A stretch of 64,000 bases of DNA from Hyphomicrobiaceae bacterium (GTDB lineage: Bacteria > Pseudomonadota > Alphaproteobacteria > Rhizobiales > Devosiaceae), in NCBI GenBank assembly GCA_020638065.1, contig JACKJG010000008.1, forward strand, positions 130,936 through 194,935, read 5' to 3'. The stretch's first letter is position 1. Every line of letters starts with the position of its first letter. The position numbers were made by a program, and so were the translations under genes. Under the pieces are notes generated by a model. The model was not told where the DNA came from and did not search any database. It saw only the letters and a list, made by a program, of their open reading frames with translations. Below, in pieces: positions 50,877 to 59,207 of this stretch.

Positions 50877-52949
50877 ATGAACATGCAAGATGAAAAGCTG
50901 AAAAAACTCTCCGAAATCGATGCGCCGGCGCCGTTGGAAGGTGCACGCAAACAGGCGCTCGATCTGGCCATGGCGGCCTTCGATGAGGCGGCGGCGGAAA
51001 AAAGTCGGGCGGCAACCCAAGGATCGGCGTCCGGGCAACGTCTCACATCCATCATGGATTGGATGAAAGGACTTTTCGCCATGGAAAACCGCTACGCCCT
51101 GACCGCTGCCGTCACCGGCCTTTTGCTGCTGCCGCTCGGCTATCTTCTTTACCAGAACACGGCGCTGACCCCGATCGGTATGGGTCCGCAGCCGCCGGTC
51201 TCGATCAACACGCCCAGCGAGGACGCGCGCGGGTCGAGCCAATCTGAAACCGGAACGCTGACAAGCGAGCTCGCGGACGATGAGAGCCTCGCAATTGGCG
51301 GTGAGCGCGACCAGATGGTCATGGCCGAGGAAGCGCCGATGCCCGAACCCACACCGAGTGTCGCTCCGGCGCCGCAGGCGAAATCGAATGAAGCTTTCGC
51401 CGCCCCACAGGTTGCGCAGCAGCAGGCGGTGGGCACGCTGGCCATGTCGGGCGCACCGCAGGATGGCGCCGGCATGATCGCCCCGTCGCCCATGCCCGGC
51501 TATCAGGTTGTGCCTGAGGGGGCGGGTGACCAATTCACCGAATTCGACGATTCCGGTGTGAAGGTTGTCGCCGCCGAGCCGGTTTCGACTTTCTCGATCG
51601 ATGTCGACAAGGCTTCTTATGCTTATGTGCGGCGAGCGCTGAACGATGGATATCTGCCGCAGGCCGATGCCGTGCGGGTCGAAGAACTGATCAATTACTT
51701 CTCCTACGACTACCCGCTGCCGGCCGATCCGAACGTGCCGTTCGCGACCGACATGCAGATCGTTCCGAGTCCCTGGGATGCGGGCAAGCAATTGCTGAGG
51801 ATCGGGGTGCAGGGTTTCGAGATTCCGGCAGCCGAGAGGCCTGCGGCGAACCTCGTTTTTCTGATTGATACGTCAGGGTCGATGAACGACCAGGACAAGC
51901 TGCCGCTCCTGATCAAGAGTTTTTCGATGATGCTCGATGCGCTGGGACCTGACGACAAGGTTTCGATTGTTGCCTATGCGGGTTCGGCGGGCACGGTTCT
52001 TGAGCCGACGCCGGCCAACGAGAAGCGCAAGATCCTTTCCGCCCTGCGCGGGCTTTCTGCGGGCGGTTCGACGGCGGGCGCCGAGGGGATCGAACTGGCC
52101 TATCAATTGGCCGAGGAGGCGCATGTCGATGACGGTGTCAATCAGGTGATCCTGGCGACGGACGGTGATTTCAATGTCGGCCTGTCCGATCCATCGGCAC
52201 TCGAGGATTTCATCGCCGAAAAGCGCGACGAGGGCACGTTCCTCTCGGTTCTTGGCTTCGGCAACGGCAATCTCAATGACGGGATCATGCAGGCGCTGGC
52301 TCAGAACGGCAACGGCGCTGCCTATTATATCGACACGCTCAGGGAAGCGCGGACGGTTCTGGTCGACAATATCGCGACGACGCTGGTGCCGATCGCCAAG
52401 GACGTGAAAATCCAGGTCGAGTTCAACCCGGCGGAAATCGCCGAGTACCGGCTGATCGGCTACGAGACCCGGGCGCTCAACCGCGAGGACTTCAACAATG
52501 ACAAGGTCGATGCCGGCGATGTCGGTGCAGGGGCGAGCGTAACGGCGATCTACGAATTGACGCCGGTCGGTTCGCAGAGCGTCCTCGTCGATCCCCTGCG
52601 CTATGGCGATGGGCCGGCCGAACTGACCGACCAGGAAAAATCGTCGGGTGAACTGGCCTTCTTCAAACTGCGTTACAAGCTGCCAGATGAGGACAATAGC
52701 CATCTCATCACCATGCCTGTGACTCAGGATATTGCGGTTCCGAGCCTGGCGGATGCCGATGCGAACACGCGCTTTGCGGTGGCGGTTGCCTCGTTCGGCC
52801 AGAAATTGCGGCACAATGTGTTCGTCGACCAGATGAGCTGGGACGATATCCGCGATTTGGCCGCCGGCGCGCGCGGCGGCGATCCGGACGGTTATCGCGC
52901 CGAGTTCCTGTCGCTGGTCGATCTGGCCAAGGGTCTGAGCGCGCAATAG
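50877..52949 (+). CDS. VWA-domain membrane protein, YfbK type (DUF3520)
   Basis: 690 residues. The N-terminus (1-65) is cytoplasmic and rich in charged helices (LEGARKQALDLAMAAFDEAA); a membrane helix at about 75-92 (ALTAAVTGLLLLPLGYLLY) follows. After a Pro/Gln-rich linker come a YfbK-type domain (FSIDVDKASYAYVRRALNDG, VRVEELINYFSYDYPLP) and a VWA domain with the metal site DTSGSMND (Asp331, Ser333, Ser335), and DGDFNVGLSD. The C-terminal DUF3520-like region ends with LSLVDLAKGL. The layout and the upstream ECF gene suggest that the N-terminus senses or holds the sigma factor; this is inference. Ligand unknown. Confidence 0.87.
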   Translation: MNMQDEKLKKLSEIDAPAPLEGARKQALDLAMAAFDEAAAEKSRAATQGSASGQRLTSIMDWMKGLFAMENRYALTAAVTGLLLLPLGYLLYQNTALTPIGMGPQPPVSINTPSEDARGSSQSETGTLTSELADDESLAIGGERDQMVMAEEAPMPEPTPSVAPAPQAKSNEAFAAPQVAQQQAVGTLAMSGAPQDGAGMIAPSPMPGYQVVPEGAGDQFTEFDDSGVKVVAAEPVSTFSIDVDKASYAYVRRALNDGYLPQADAVRVEELINYFSYDYPLPADPNVPFATDMQIVPSPWDAGKQLLRIGVQGFEIPAAERPAANLVFLIDTSGSMNDQDKLPLLIKSFSMMLDALGPDDKVSIVAYAGSAGTVLEPTPANEKRKILSALRGLSAGGSTAGAEGIELAYQLAEEAHVDDGVNQVILATDGDFNVGLSDPSALEDFIAEKRDEGTFLSVLGFGNGNLNDGIMQALAQNGNGAAYYIDTLREARTVLVDNIATTLVPIAKDVKIQVEFNPAEIAEYRLIGYETRALNREDFNNDKVDAGDVGAGASVTAIYELTPVGSQSVLVDPLRYGDGPAELTDQEKSSGELAFFKLRYKLPDEDNSHLITMPVTQDIAVPSLADADANTRFAVAVASFGQKLRHNVFVDQMSWDDIRDLAAGARGGDPDGYRAEFLSLVDLAKGLSAQ

Positions 52950-53092
52950 GCGACCGGTTGGAGCAGATTTGCCGCGCGGCGCATCCTGTGCCGCGCGGTT
53001 TGTTTTGCCTCGTGCCAATGAAATTGACCCACGTCACTGCATTTTGTGCTTCTTTGGTTCAGTCTCTGGCGGATCGTGCAGGGAGGTGCGAG

Positions 53093-54436
53093 ATGTCTGA
53101 ACAATCGATGCGTCCGCAAAATCGTTGGGGCGTCGTGATCGGCGCTATTCTCATTCAATTGGCCCTTGGTGCCATCTATGCTTGGTCGGTGTTCACCCCG
53201 GCGCTCGAAGCTGCAGGCTGGAGCAAGTTTCAGACCCAATTGGTGTTCTCGGTGGGGCTTGCGACCTTTGCCATCGTCATGACCTTTGCCGGTCGGCTGA
53301 TGGGACGGCTCGGCCCGCAAAAGCTCGCGATTGCCGGCGGCATCACGCTTGGGGTCGGATATGCGCTGGCGGGACTGCTAGGAGCCGATAACTTCTGGGT
53401 GACCCTCATTTTCGTCGGTCTGGTCGGCGGCGCCGGTATCGGGCTCGGCTATGTCGTGCCGATTGCGGTGGGCATGCGCTGGTTTCCCGATCACAAGGGC
53501 ATGATTACCGGCTTGGCGGTGGCCGGTTTCGGGTTCGGTGCCATGGGCTGGGTCAAGGCTGCGGGGGAATGGGGCCATCTGCTTGACGGGCTGGGCCTGT
53601 CGCAGACACTTATGATCTATGGTGCCGCGTTTGCCGCGCTCATTCTTGTTGGCAGCCTGTGGATGCGGATGCCGCCCAAGGGCTGGAACCCTTCTGGACA
53701 GCAGGTTGCGGCACGCGTTTCGCCGAAGGGCAGCGAGAATTACAGTCTTGTCGAAATGTTGCGCACGCCGCAATTCTATCTGTTGTTTTTCACCTTCGCC
53801 GTGAGTGCCGGCAGCGGGCTGATGGCTGTTGGCTTGATGAAGCTTTATCCCATGCAGGCCCTGCAGGCGAACGGACTGAGCCTTGCCGAGGCCAGCGCGA
53901 TTGCCGGTACTGCGATGGCCGTTTTCTTCAGTCTCGCGAACGGGATCGGGCGCATTGCCTGGGGCACGATCAGCGACCGGCTGGGCCGCCGCCGTTCCGT
54001 TGCCATCATGGCCGGTAGCCAGGCGGTTCTGCTGTTCCTGTTCACCAGCATGGCCGGCAATGAGAGCCTGCTTTACCTCGGCGCCGCGCTGATCGGGTTC
54101 AATTTCGGCGGCAATTTCGCCCTGTTCCCGGCGCTGACGGCCGACATGTTCGGCAATGAGCGCGTGGGCCAGAACTATCCGATCGTTTTCCTCTCCTATG
54201 GGGCGGGGGGCATCATCTTTCCGCTGCTCGGCGGCACGCTCGGCGATCTGGGCAATTTCCCGCTGGCCTTCTCGATTTGCGCGGGCGCCTGCCTTGTCGG
54301 CATGGGCGCGACAATGCTCATCCGCAAGCCGGATATTGAGGAAGCGCACCACGCGATGAGCGTTCATGGTTTCCTGCACCAGATGCATTGGGACGAGCTC
54401 GAACATGCGTTTGAAGGGCATGCCGACAAACGCTAG
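53093..54436 (+). CDS. MFS transporter of the oxalate/formate antiporter (OxlT) family
   Basis: 447 residues from ATG 53093, preceded by GGGAGGTG. Twelve membrane helices, with the OxlT-like N-terminus NRWGVVIGAILIQLALGAIY and WSVFTPAL, a MFS loop RLMGRLGPQKL between helices 2 and 3, and DRLGRRRSVAIM between helices 8 and 9. Members of this family carry oxalate, formate or other monocarboxylates. The true substrate is not shown here. No oxalyl-CoA gene is adjacent; RuBisCO is 5 kb away. Confidence 0.85.
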   Translation: MSEQSMRPQNRWGVVIGAILIQLALGAIYAWSVFTPALEAAGWSKFQTQLVFSVGLATFAIVMTFAGRLMGRLGPQKLAIAGGITLGVGYALAGLLGADNFWVTLIFVGLVGGAGIGLGYVVPIAVGMRWFPDHKGMITGLAVAGFGFGAMGWVKAAGEWGHLLDGLGLSQTLMIYGAAFAALILVGSLWMRMPPKGWNPSGQQVAARVSPKGSENYSLVEMLRTPQFYLLFFTFAVSAGSGLMAVGLMKLYPMQALQANGLSLAEASAIAGTAMAVFFSLANGIGRIAWGTISDRLGRRRSVAIMAGSQAVLLFLFTSMAGNESLLYLGAALIGFNFGGNFALFPALTADMFGNERVGQNYPIVFLSYGAGGIIFPLLGGTLGDLGNFPLAFSICAGACLVGMGATMLIRKPDIEEAHHAMSVHGFLHQMHWDELEHAFEGHADKR

Positions 54437-54577
54437 GCGGAAAGCGATTGCGGCGGCGGGCAGGAGAGGGCGCGAGCCGCTTGACAGGGTTGCGGGCCGC
54501 ACCTAATAGGAAGCCGCTTTCGCGGCGCCCATAGTGGCGGCGCCAGCGCCTCGACCCGCCAGCGCAGGTCTCCAAGG

Positions 54578-54654
54578 GGCGGAGTAGCTCAGTTGGTTAG
54601 AGCAGCGGAATCATAATCCGCGTGTCGGGGGTTCAAGTCCCTCCTCCGCTACCA
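54578..54654 (+). tRNA. tRNA-Met (anticodon CAT), elongator type
   Basis: 77 bases with CCA encoded. The acceptor GGCGGAG pairs with CTCCGCT (a G-U at the first pair), D arm with GCTC/GAGC, anticodon stem GCGGA/TCCGC with loop ATCATAA and anticodon CAT at 54612-54614, and T arm with GTTCAAGTC. It lacks the C-A mismatch at the acceptor end typical of initiator tRNA. A tRNA-Ile2 with the same gene anticodon is less likely given the whole sequence. Confidence 0.92.
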
Positions 54655-54724
54655 CTTCAGGCAAAGCTTTGTTTCAAACGCGCTGCCAGGTTGAGTTGGC
54701 GGGCGGTCGACATTCCGTCCGAAG

Positions 54725-54740
54725 TGAGGTACGTACCTCA
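54725..54740. promoter_or_regulatory. Perfect 16-bp palindrome TGAGGTACGTACCTCA
   Basis: Both halves are exact reverse complements without spacer. It lies in the 263-base spacer between tRNA-Met and the PNPOx-family gene, 178 bases before that start. It probably binds a dimeric regulator; no regulator gene is adjacent. Nothing else stands out in this spacer. Confidence 0.5.
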
Positions 54741-54917
54741 AGTTCTGTTTATCGCGGCGGCTGTGAGGGGCTGCCGGTCGCGGCTATTGCTTGTTTCGCT
54801 CGAAATGCTGGCAGAAATGCCAGAACTCTGGCGGATGCGGCGTGGGGCGGAATATGCCGGGCGGAGTGGGCTGGTATTCTCAGAGATGCCGGAGTGAAGT
54901 TGCGAGAGGGGGACATC

Positions 54918-55568
54918 ATGAGCGGGTTCGAAGTCGATCCGGAATTTGTCATCGCAGATGAAGAGGCGCTTCGCAGTCTTTTTGGCAAAGTGGGCACGCT
55001 GGCGTCTGCAAAAAGCCTCAACGCGCTGGACAAGCATGCGCGGGAATTCATCGGGCGGTCGCCGTTCCTGTGTCTGGGCACGCAGAATTCGGATGGCCGC
55101 GCCGATGTCAGCCCCCGAGGGGATCCGGCCGGGTTTGTCAAAGTTCTCGATGAGCGCACGCTGGCGATTCCGGACCGGCCGGGCAACAATCGGCTCGACA
55201 GCCTCGCAAATATTGTTGCCAATCCAAACGTGGGAATCCTGTTCATCGTACCGGGATTCGACGACACATTGAGGGTGAATGGTCGCGCCAGGCTGGTGCG
55301 CGACCCGGCATTGCTTGAGCACATGAGCGTGAACGGCCGGACACCGAAACTGGCGATCATGGTCGAGGTCGACGAGGTCTTCATGCACTGCGCCAAGGCG
55401 TTCCGGCGTTCTGAATTGTGGAACCCGGATCGCTTTCAGGACCGGGCAGAGATGCCGTCATTGTCAAAGATCATCCTGGATCAGACGATTGGCGCGCCCG
55501 ATGACGAGGCCGAAATGCGCAAGATCGACGACGATCTCGAGGATACATACAGACAGACAATGTATTGA
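54918..55568 (+). CDS. Pyridoxamine 5'-phosphate oxidase-family flavoprotein
   Basis: 216 residues from ATG 54918 after GAGAGGGGGA. It is of the FMN-binding split-barrel type, of the MSMEG_1061 kind: FIGRSPFLCLGTQNSDGRAD, VSPRGDPAGFVKV, then the conserved DRPGNNRLDSLANIVANP and VNGRARLVRDP. FMN binding is expected; the substrate is not known and it is not the PdxH that makes PLP. The frame continues upstream without family features. It is convergent with cbbO. Confidence 0.86.
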   Translation: MSGFEVDPEFVIADEEALRSLFGKVGTLASAKSLNALDKHAREFIGRSPFLCLGTQNSDGRADVSPRGDPAGFVKVLDERTLAIPDRPGNNRLDSLANIVANPNVGILFIVPGFDDTLRVNGRARLVRDPALLEHMSVNGRTPKLAIMVEVDEVFMHCAKAFRRSELWNPDRFQDRAEMPSLSKIILDQTIGAPDDEAEMRKIDDDLEDTYRQTMY

Positions 55569-55601
55569 AGCCGGGGGCGGGGAGCGCCTTTTGCGTCTTC
55601 G

Positions 55602-57923
55602 TCACCGCGTGAGATTGGCAAAAAGGAGCGGCAGTTTCTCGGGCAGGCGTTGGACGCGGTCGATGATCGTGTAGCGGTTGACCCCGAAAATGCGTTCGAC
55701 ATAGCGGTCGGCATGGGGATCGAGGGTCAGGCAATAGGATGTCACGCCGGTGCGGTTCAGTTCCTCGACCGATTTGCGCGCATCCATGCGCAGATATTGC
55801 GGATCGCGCTCGTCGATATCGGCGGGTTCGCCGTCAGTGATGACCAGCAGCAATTTGTGCTTTTCGGGCCGCGCCAGCAGATGATGGCCGGCATGGCGGA
55901 TGGCGGCGCCCATGCGGGTTGAGAGTCCGCCCCGCATGCCGGCGAGGCGGCTGCGCACCTCGTCGTCGAGGTGCTGGTCGAAGTCCTTGAAGCGGTAATA
56001 TTGAACGTCGTGGCGGCCGTCCGAGGCAAAGCCATGTATGGCATACGGGTCGCCGATCCCTTCAATCGCGGTGGCGATGAGGGCGCTGGCCTCGCGGGTC
56101 AGTTCAAGCACCGATTTGTCGGTGCCGCGCACCATTTCATTGGTGGATTCGGAGAGATCGAGGAGGATGACGACCGCCAGATCGCGGCGATTGATGGCAT
56201 TGCGCATGGTGATCCGCGGGTCCGGATGCATGCCCGAGCGGACCATGACCAGTGCTTCGACAGCGGCGTTGAGATCGAGTTCGTCGCCATCCTCGAGCTT
56301 GCGCTGGCGGGAAAGGCCCTGCGGCCTGAGCTTGTCGATGATCTGCTTGATACGCTGCGAAACACCTTTGTTGGCCGTCAGAATTTCGCGGATGCTGTCC
56401 GGGTCGCCGCGGGCCTGCCTGCGTTCGTAAAGGGTGGCCCAGGCGGGGCGGAGCAATTGGGTCTGATAATCCCATTCCGGATAGCCGAAGGGTTCGGAAA
56501 TCGGCTCCTTGCCCTCCATTTCGTTGTAGGACACGCCTTCGTCTTCATAGGGAAAGAGTTCCGAGGACAATGTCCAGATTTCCTGCGCATCGTCGCCAGC
56601 GGTTTCGGTATCGATCTCGTTGATGAATTCCATCAGCCCGACATGTTTGCGGACCTGAGATTGTGCCGCACCGCCGCCGGCGCCGCTGTCCCAATCAAAT
56701 TCCTCGGCCATCCACAAAAAGCGATTGTCGTCGCGATAGGGGATGTTGAGGTTCTCGAGAATGCGCAGGCTGGGGACGGCGCGGCGGCGGGCCAACAGGT
56801 CGAAGAGTTGCAGGCCGGTGTCGCGTGAGAGATGCGGCAGGGTGGGATCTGCCTGAAGGGCAGAAGCGAAGCGGTCCGCAAGTGCGTCCACCTCTTCGTC
56901 TTCGGTCTTGGCGTCCGGGTCGAGCAGAGCGAGCGCAGCCAGTTCGAGCAGCGGTACCGATTGATGCTCGGCCTGATCGGTGGGCGCAATCAGTCCGCGC
57001 CAGAGCGATTTCATGCCGGGAAATTCCTGGGCAGCGAGATATTCGACGCGAGCATCCTCGACAAAACCGATGAAGAAACGCTGGGCGGGGGAGAGGTTTT
57101 CGCCCTCTTCGGGACCGAGCGTATAAACCATATGGGCCGCCATATGCGCCGCCATGGCGCGATAGACATCGATGCCGGCAATGCTGCCAACTTCATCGAC
57201 CGCATCGGGCAGATGCAAGACCCGGTCTTCGATGAACGGGCGGAAGCCTTCGTAATTCGCGGCGGCGGGACGCAGGAAGAAGTCGCGGGCCCAGAAGGCG
57301 CGAAGGTAGAAATTGAGTTTGCGCTGGCTGTCGACAAAGAGGGTGCCGCGCCGTTCGGCTTCCAGAACCGCTTTGCTGTCGTCTGACCTGAGCCCGAAAT
57401 AGTCTGCCTGTTTGGGCAGGTCGCGGCGGTAAGCCTCGGCGCCGAAATCGATCCAGTGCTGCAGGCCCGAGAGCGTCAGTTTGCCCAGCAGCTCATCGAG
57501 CACGCCGAACATGGGTCGGAGGCCGCGTGGCGCCTTGGCGGCAAGACGATGCAGGAGCTGCAAATAGGCCCGCAGCAGGGTCTGGTCCGAGAGCCTTGAC
57601 GAGGCAGTCGGCAGGGTGGAGAGCGCCAGCGCCAGAACTTCGCCGGAGGTCATGGACGAGAGTTTGAAGATGGCGCCGGCGCAATCGCGGATCACGTCCT
57701 CGCCGCAGTCGCGAACGACGCGGGGAATGGAATCGAGCCAGGCGGTGATGAGCGCCGGACCCTTGCCGAGCTGGGTCAGGCCACGGGCACCGTCGAGCCA
57801 GTCTTTCACGCCCTGGGGCGACATGAGGCGGGCGGCCTCATGGAACAGGGGCTCGAGCGTGTCGGCCAGTTCCGGTGCCGCGGCAATCAGCTCTTGGCGA
57901 TATTCATCGAGTTCGAGGCTCAT
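55602..57923 (-). CDS. cbbO: RuBisCO activation protein CbbO (VWA protein)
   Basis: Partner of CbbQ in removing tight-binding sugar phosphates from form I RuBisCO. 773 residues: a long N-terminal part with repeats of helices, and a C-terminal VWA domain (about 590-770) with the metal site DLSESTNE and VITDGEPADIDERDP. In the CbbQO system the VWA domain docks the ATPase onto RuBisCO. Its gene follows cbbQ by 16 bases and closes the operon. NorD of nitric oxide reductase clusters is related, but the RuBisCO context decides for CbbO. Confidence 0.9.
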   Translation of the reverse strand: MSLELDEYRQELIAAAPELADTLEPLFHEAARLMSPQGVKDWLDGARGLTQLGKGPALITAWLDSIPRVVRDCGEDVIRDCAGAIFKLSSMTSGEVLALALSTLPTASSRLSDQTLLRAYLQLLHRLAAKAPRGLRPMFGVLDELLGKLTLSGLQHWIDFGAEAYRRDLPKQADYFGLRSDDSKAVLEAERRGTLFVDSQRKLNFYLRAFWARDFFLRPAAANYEGFRPFIEDRVLHLPDAVDEVGSIAGIDVYRAMAAHMAAHMVYTLGPEEGENLSPAQRFFIGFVEDARVEYLAAQEFPGMKSLWRGLIAPTDQAEHQSVPLLELAALALLDPDAKTEDEEVDALADRFASALQADPTLPHLSRDTGLQLFDLLARRRAVPSLRILENLNIPYRDDNRFLWMAEEFDWDSGAGGGAAQSQVRKHVGLMEFINEIDTETAGDDAQEIWTLSSELFPYEDEGVSYNEMEGKEPISEPFGYPEWDYQTQLLRPAWATLYERRQARGDPDSIREILTANKGVSQRIKQIIDKLRPQGLSRQRKLEDGDELDLNAAVEALVMVRSGMHPDPRITMRNAINRRDLAVVILLDLSESTNEMVRGTDKSVLELTREASALIATAIEGIGDPYAIHGFASDGRHDVQYYRFKDFDQHLDDEVRSRLAGMRGGLSTRMGAAIRHAGHHLLARPEKHKLLLVITDGEPADIDERDPQYLRMDARKSVEELNRTGVTSYCLTLDPHADRYVERIFGVNRYTIIDRVQRLPEKLPLLFANLTR

Positions 57924-57939
57924 TGGGACCCCCGCAGCC

Positions 57940-58761
57940 TCACCCGAAGAAGGTGGTGACGGCGGCTTCGAGCGTGTCGCGCATGTCCATATCGTCGGTC
58001 AGCGGCTCGACCAGCGCCATGTTGCAAGCTGCGACCGGCGGGATGCCCTTGACGATGAGTTGCCCGGCATAGATCAGCAGGCGCGTCGACATGCCTTCGT
58101 CCAACCCGTGACCCTTGAGGTTGCGCGAGCGCTGGGCAACCTGCACCAGCCGTTCGGCGGTTTTCTGGTCGACCCCGGCTTCATGCACCAGGATTTCCGC
58201 TTCGATTTCAGCTGGCGGATAATCGAAGCTCATGGCGCCAAAGCGCTGCTTGGTCGATTGCTTGAGATCCTTCATCATCGACTGGTAGCCGGGATTGTAG
58301 GAAATCACGATCTGGAAATCGGGATGAGCCTCGACCAGTTCGCCCTTCTTGTCGAGCGGCAATTGCCGTCGATGGTCGGTCAGCGGGTGAATGACGACGG
58401 TCGTGTCCTGCCGGGCCTCGACGACTTCATCGAGATAGCAGATGGCGCCGATCCGGGCGGCGGTGGTCAGCGGACCGTCCTGCCAGCGGGTGCCGTTCAC
58501 GTCGAGCAGGAAGCGGCCCACGAGGTCGGACGCGGTCATGTCCTCGTTGCAGGCGACGGTGATCAAGGGGCGCTTGAGCTTCCATGCCATATATTCTACG
58601 AAGCGCGATTTGCCGGCGCCGGTGGGACCCTTGAGCATGACCGGCATGCGCACATCGTAGGCCGCTTCGTAACGCTCCACCTCGTCGGCGAGCGGGCGGT
58701 AATAGGGTTCGGATTTGATCCGGTATTGGGCCGGATCGTTTTGCGTGACCTCAGCGTTCAT
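57940..58761 (-). CDS. cbbQ: RuBisCO activase motor CbbQ (MoxR-type AAA+ ATPase)
   Basis: ATPase ring that works with CbbO to reactivate inhibited RuBisCO. 273 residues with Walker A MLKGPTGAGKSRFVEYM, Walker B GAICYLDEVVEAR, and sensor region HPDFQIVISYNPGYQ. It belongs to the MoxR/NorQ/CbbQ group; position between cbbS and cbbO fixes the name. It is 61 bases from cbbS. Confidence 0.93.
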   Translation of the reverse strand: MNAEVTQNDPAQYRIKSEPYYRPLADEVERYEAAYDVRMPVMLKGPTGAGKSRFVEYMAWKLKRPLITVACNEDMTASDLVGRFLLDVNGTRWQDGPLTTAARIGAICYLDEVVEARQDTTVVIHPLTDHRRQLPLDKKGELVEAHPDFQIVISYNPGYQSMMKDLKQSTKQRFGAMSFDYPPAEIEAEILVHEAGVDQKTAERLVQVAQRSRNLKGHGLDEGMSTRLLIYAGQLIVKGIPPVAACNMALVEPLTDDMDMRDTLEAAVTTFFG

Positions 58762-58822
58762 GGTTCCTGCCTCAGCGGGGAAAGCGGGAGCGCCTGGCCG
58801 CGCTCCCGATGTTCGTTCGCGC

Positions 58823-59179
58823 TTATTCCACGGGTCCGCGGAACACGACCATGTTGGCGCCCTGGCTCTGGGTGTAATTGTTGTAGCCGATCAGGCGGAC
58901 ATGGTGGCCGGGGTTGGCGGCCTTGCATTCCTCGATTTCGGCGAGGATCCGGTCGACGTCGGTTTCGCCGAACATAGGCAGCTTCCACATGTACCAATAA
59001 TGCTGGCGGGCAAATTTGGGTTCGGTGTGCTCGATCGCCGGGTTGAAACCCTTGTCGACGATATACTGAACCTGCTTGCGCACCTCGTCGTCGCTCATTG
59101 GCGGCAGGTAGGAAAAGGTGCCGAACTTGCGGCTTTCCGGGGTGGAAAGGCGGGAGGGATAATCCTGAACCTGGCTCAT
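58823..59179 (-). CDS. cbbS: RuBisCO small subunit
   Basis: Caps the L8 core of form I RuBisCO. 118 residues with TFSYLPPMSDDEVRKQVQYI, then the conserved YWYMWKLPMFGETD and IDKGF-like region VDKGFNPAIEHTE, and LIGYNNYTQSQGANMVVFRG. It lacks the longer C-terminal extension of some form IC/ID small subunits. It is 28 bases from cbbL. Confidence 0.96.
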   Translation of the reverse strand: MSQVQDYPSRLSTPESRKFGTFSYLPPMSDDEVRKQVQYIVDKGFNPAIEHTEPKFARQHYWYMWKLPMFGETDVDRILAEIEECKAANPGHHVRLIGYNNYTQSQGANMVVFRGPVE

Positions 59180-59207
59180 TTCGTTCTCCTCTGAATTGTT
59201 CTTTGCG

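Noticed and set aside
54438..54577. Integrated element next to tRNA-Met
   Set aside because: There is no integrase, no repeat of the tRNA 3' end further on, and no change in base composition beyond it.
54578..54654. tRNA-Ile2 (CAT, lysidine type) instead of tRNA-Met
   Set aside because: The acceptor and anticodon stems look like elongator tRNA-Met of alphaproteobacteria. This cannot be fully excluded without a tRNA model.
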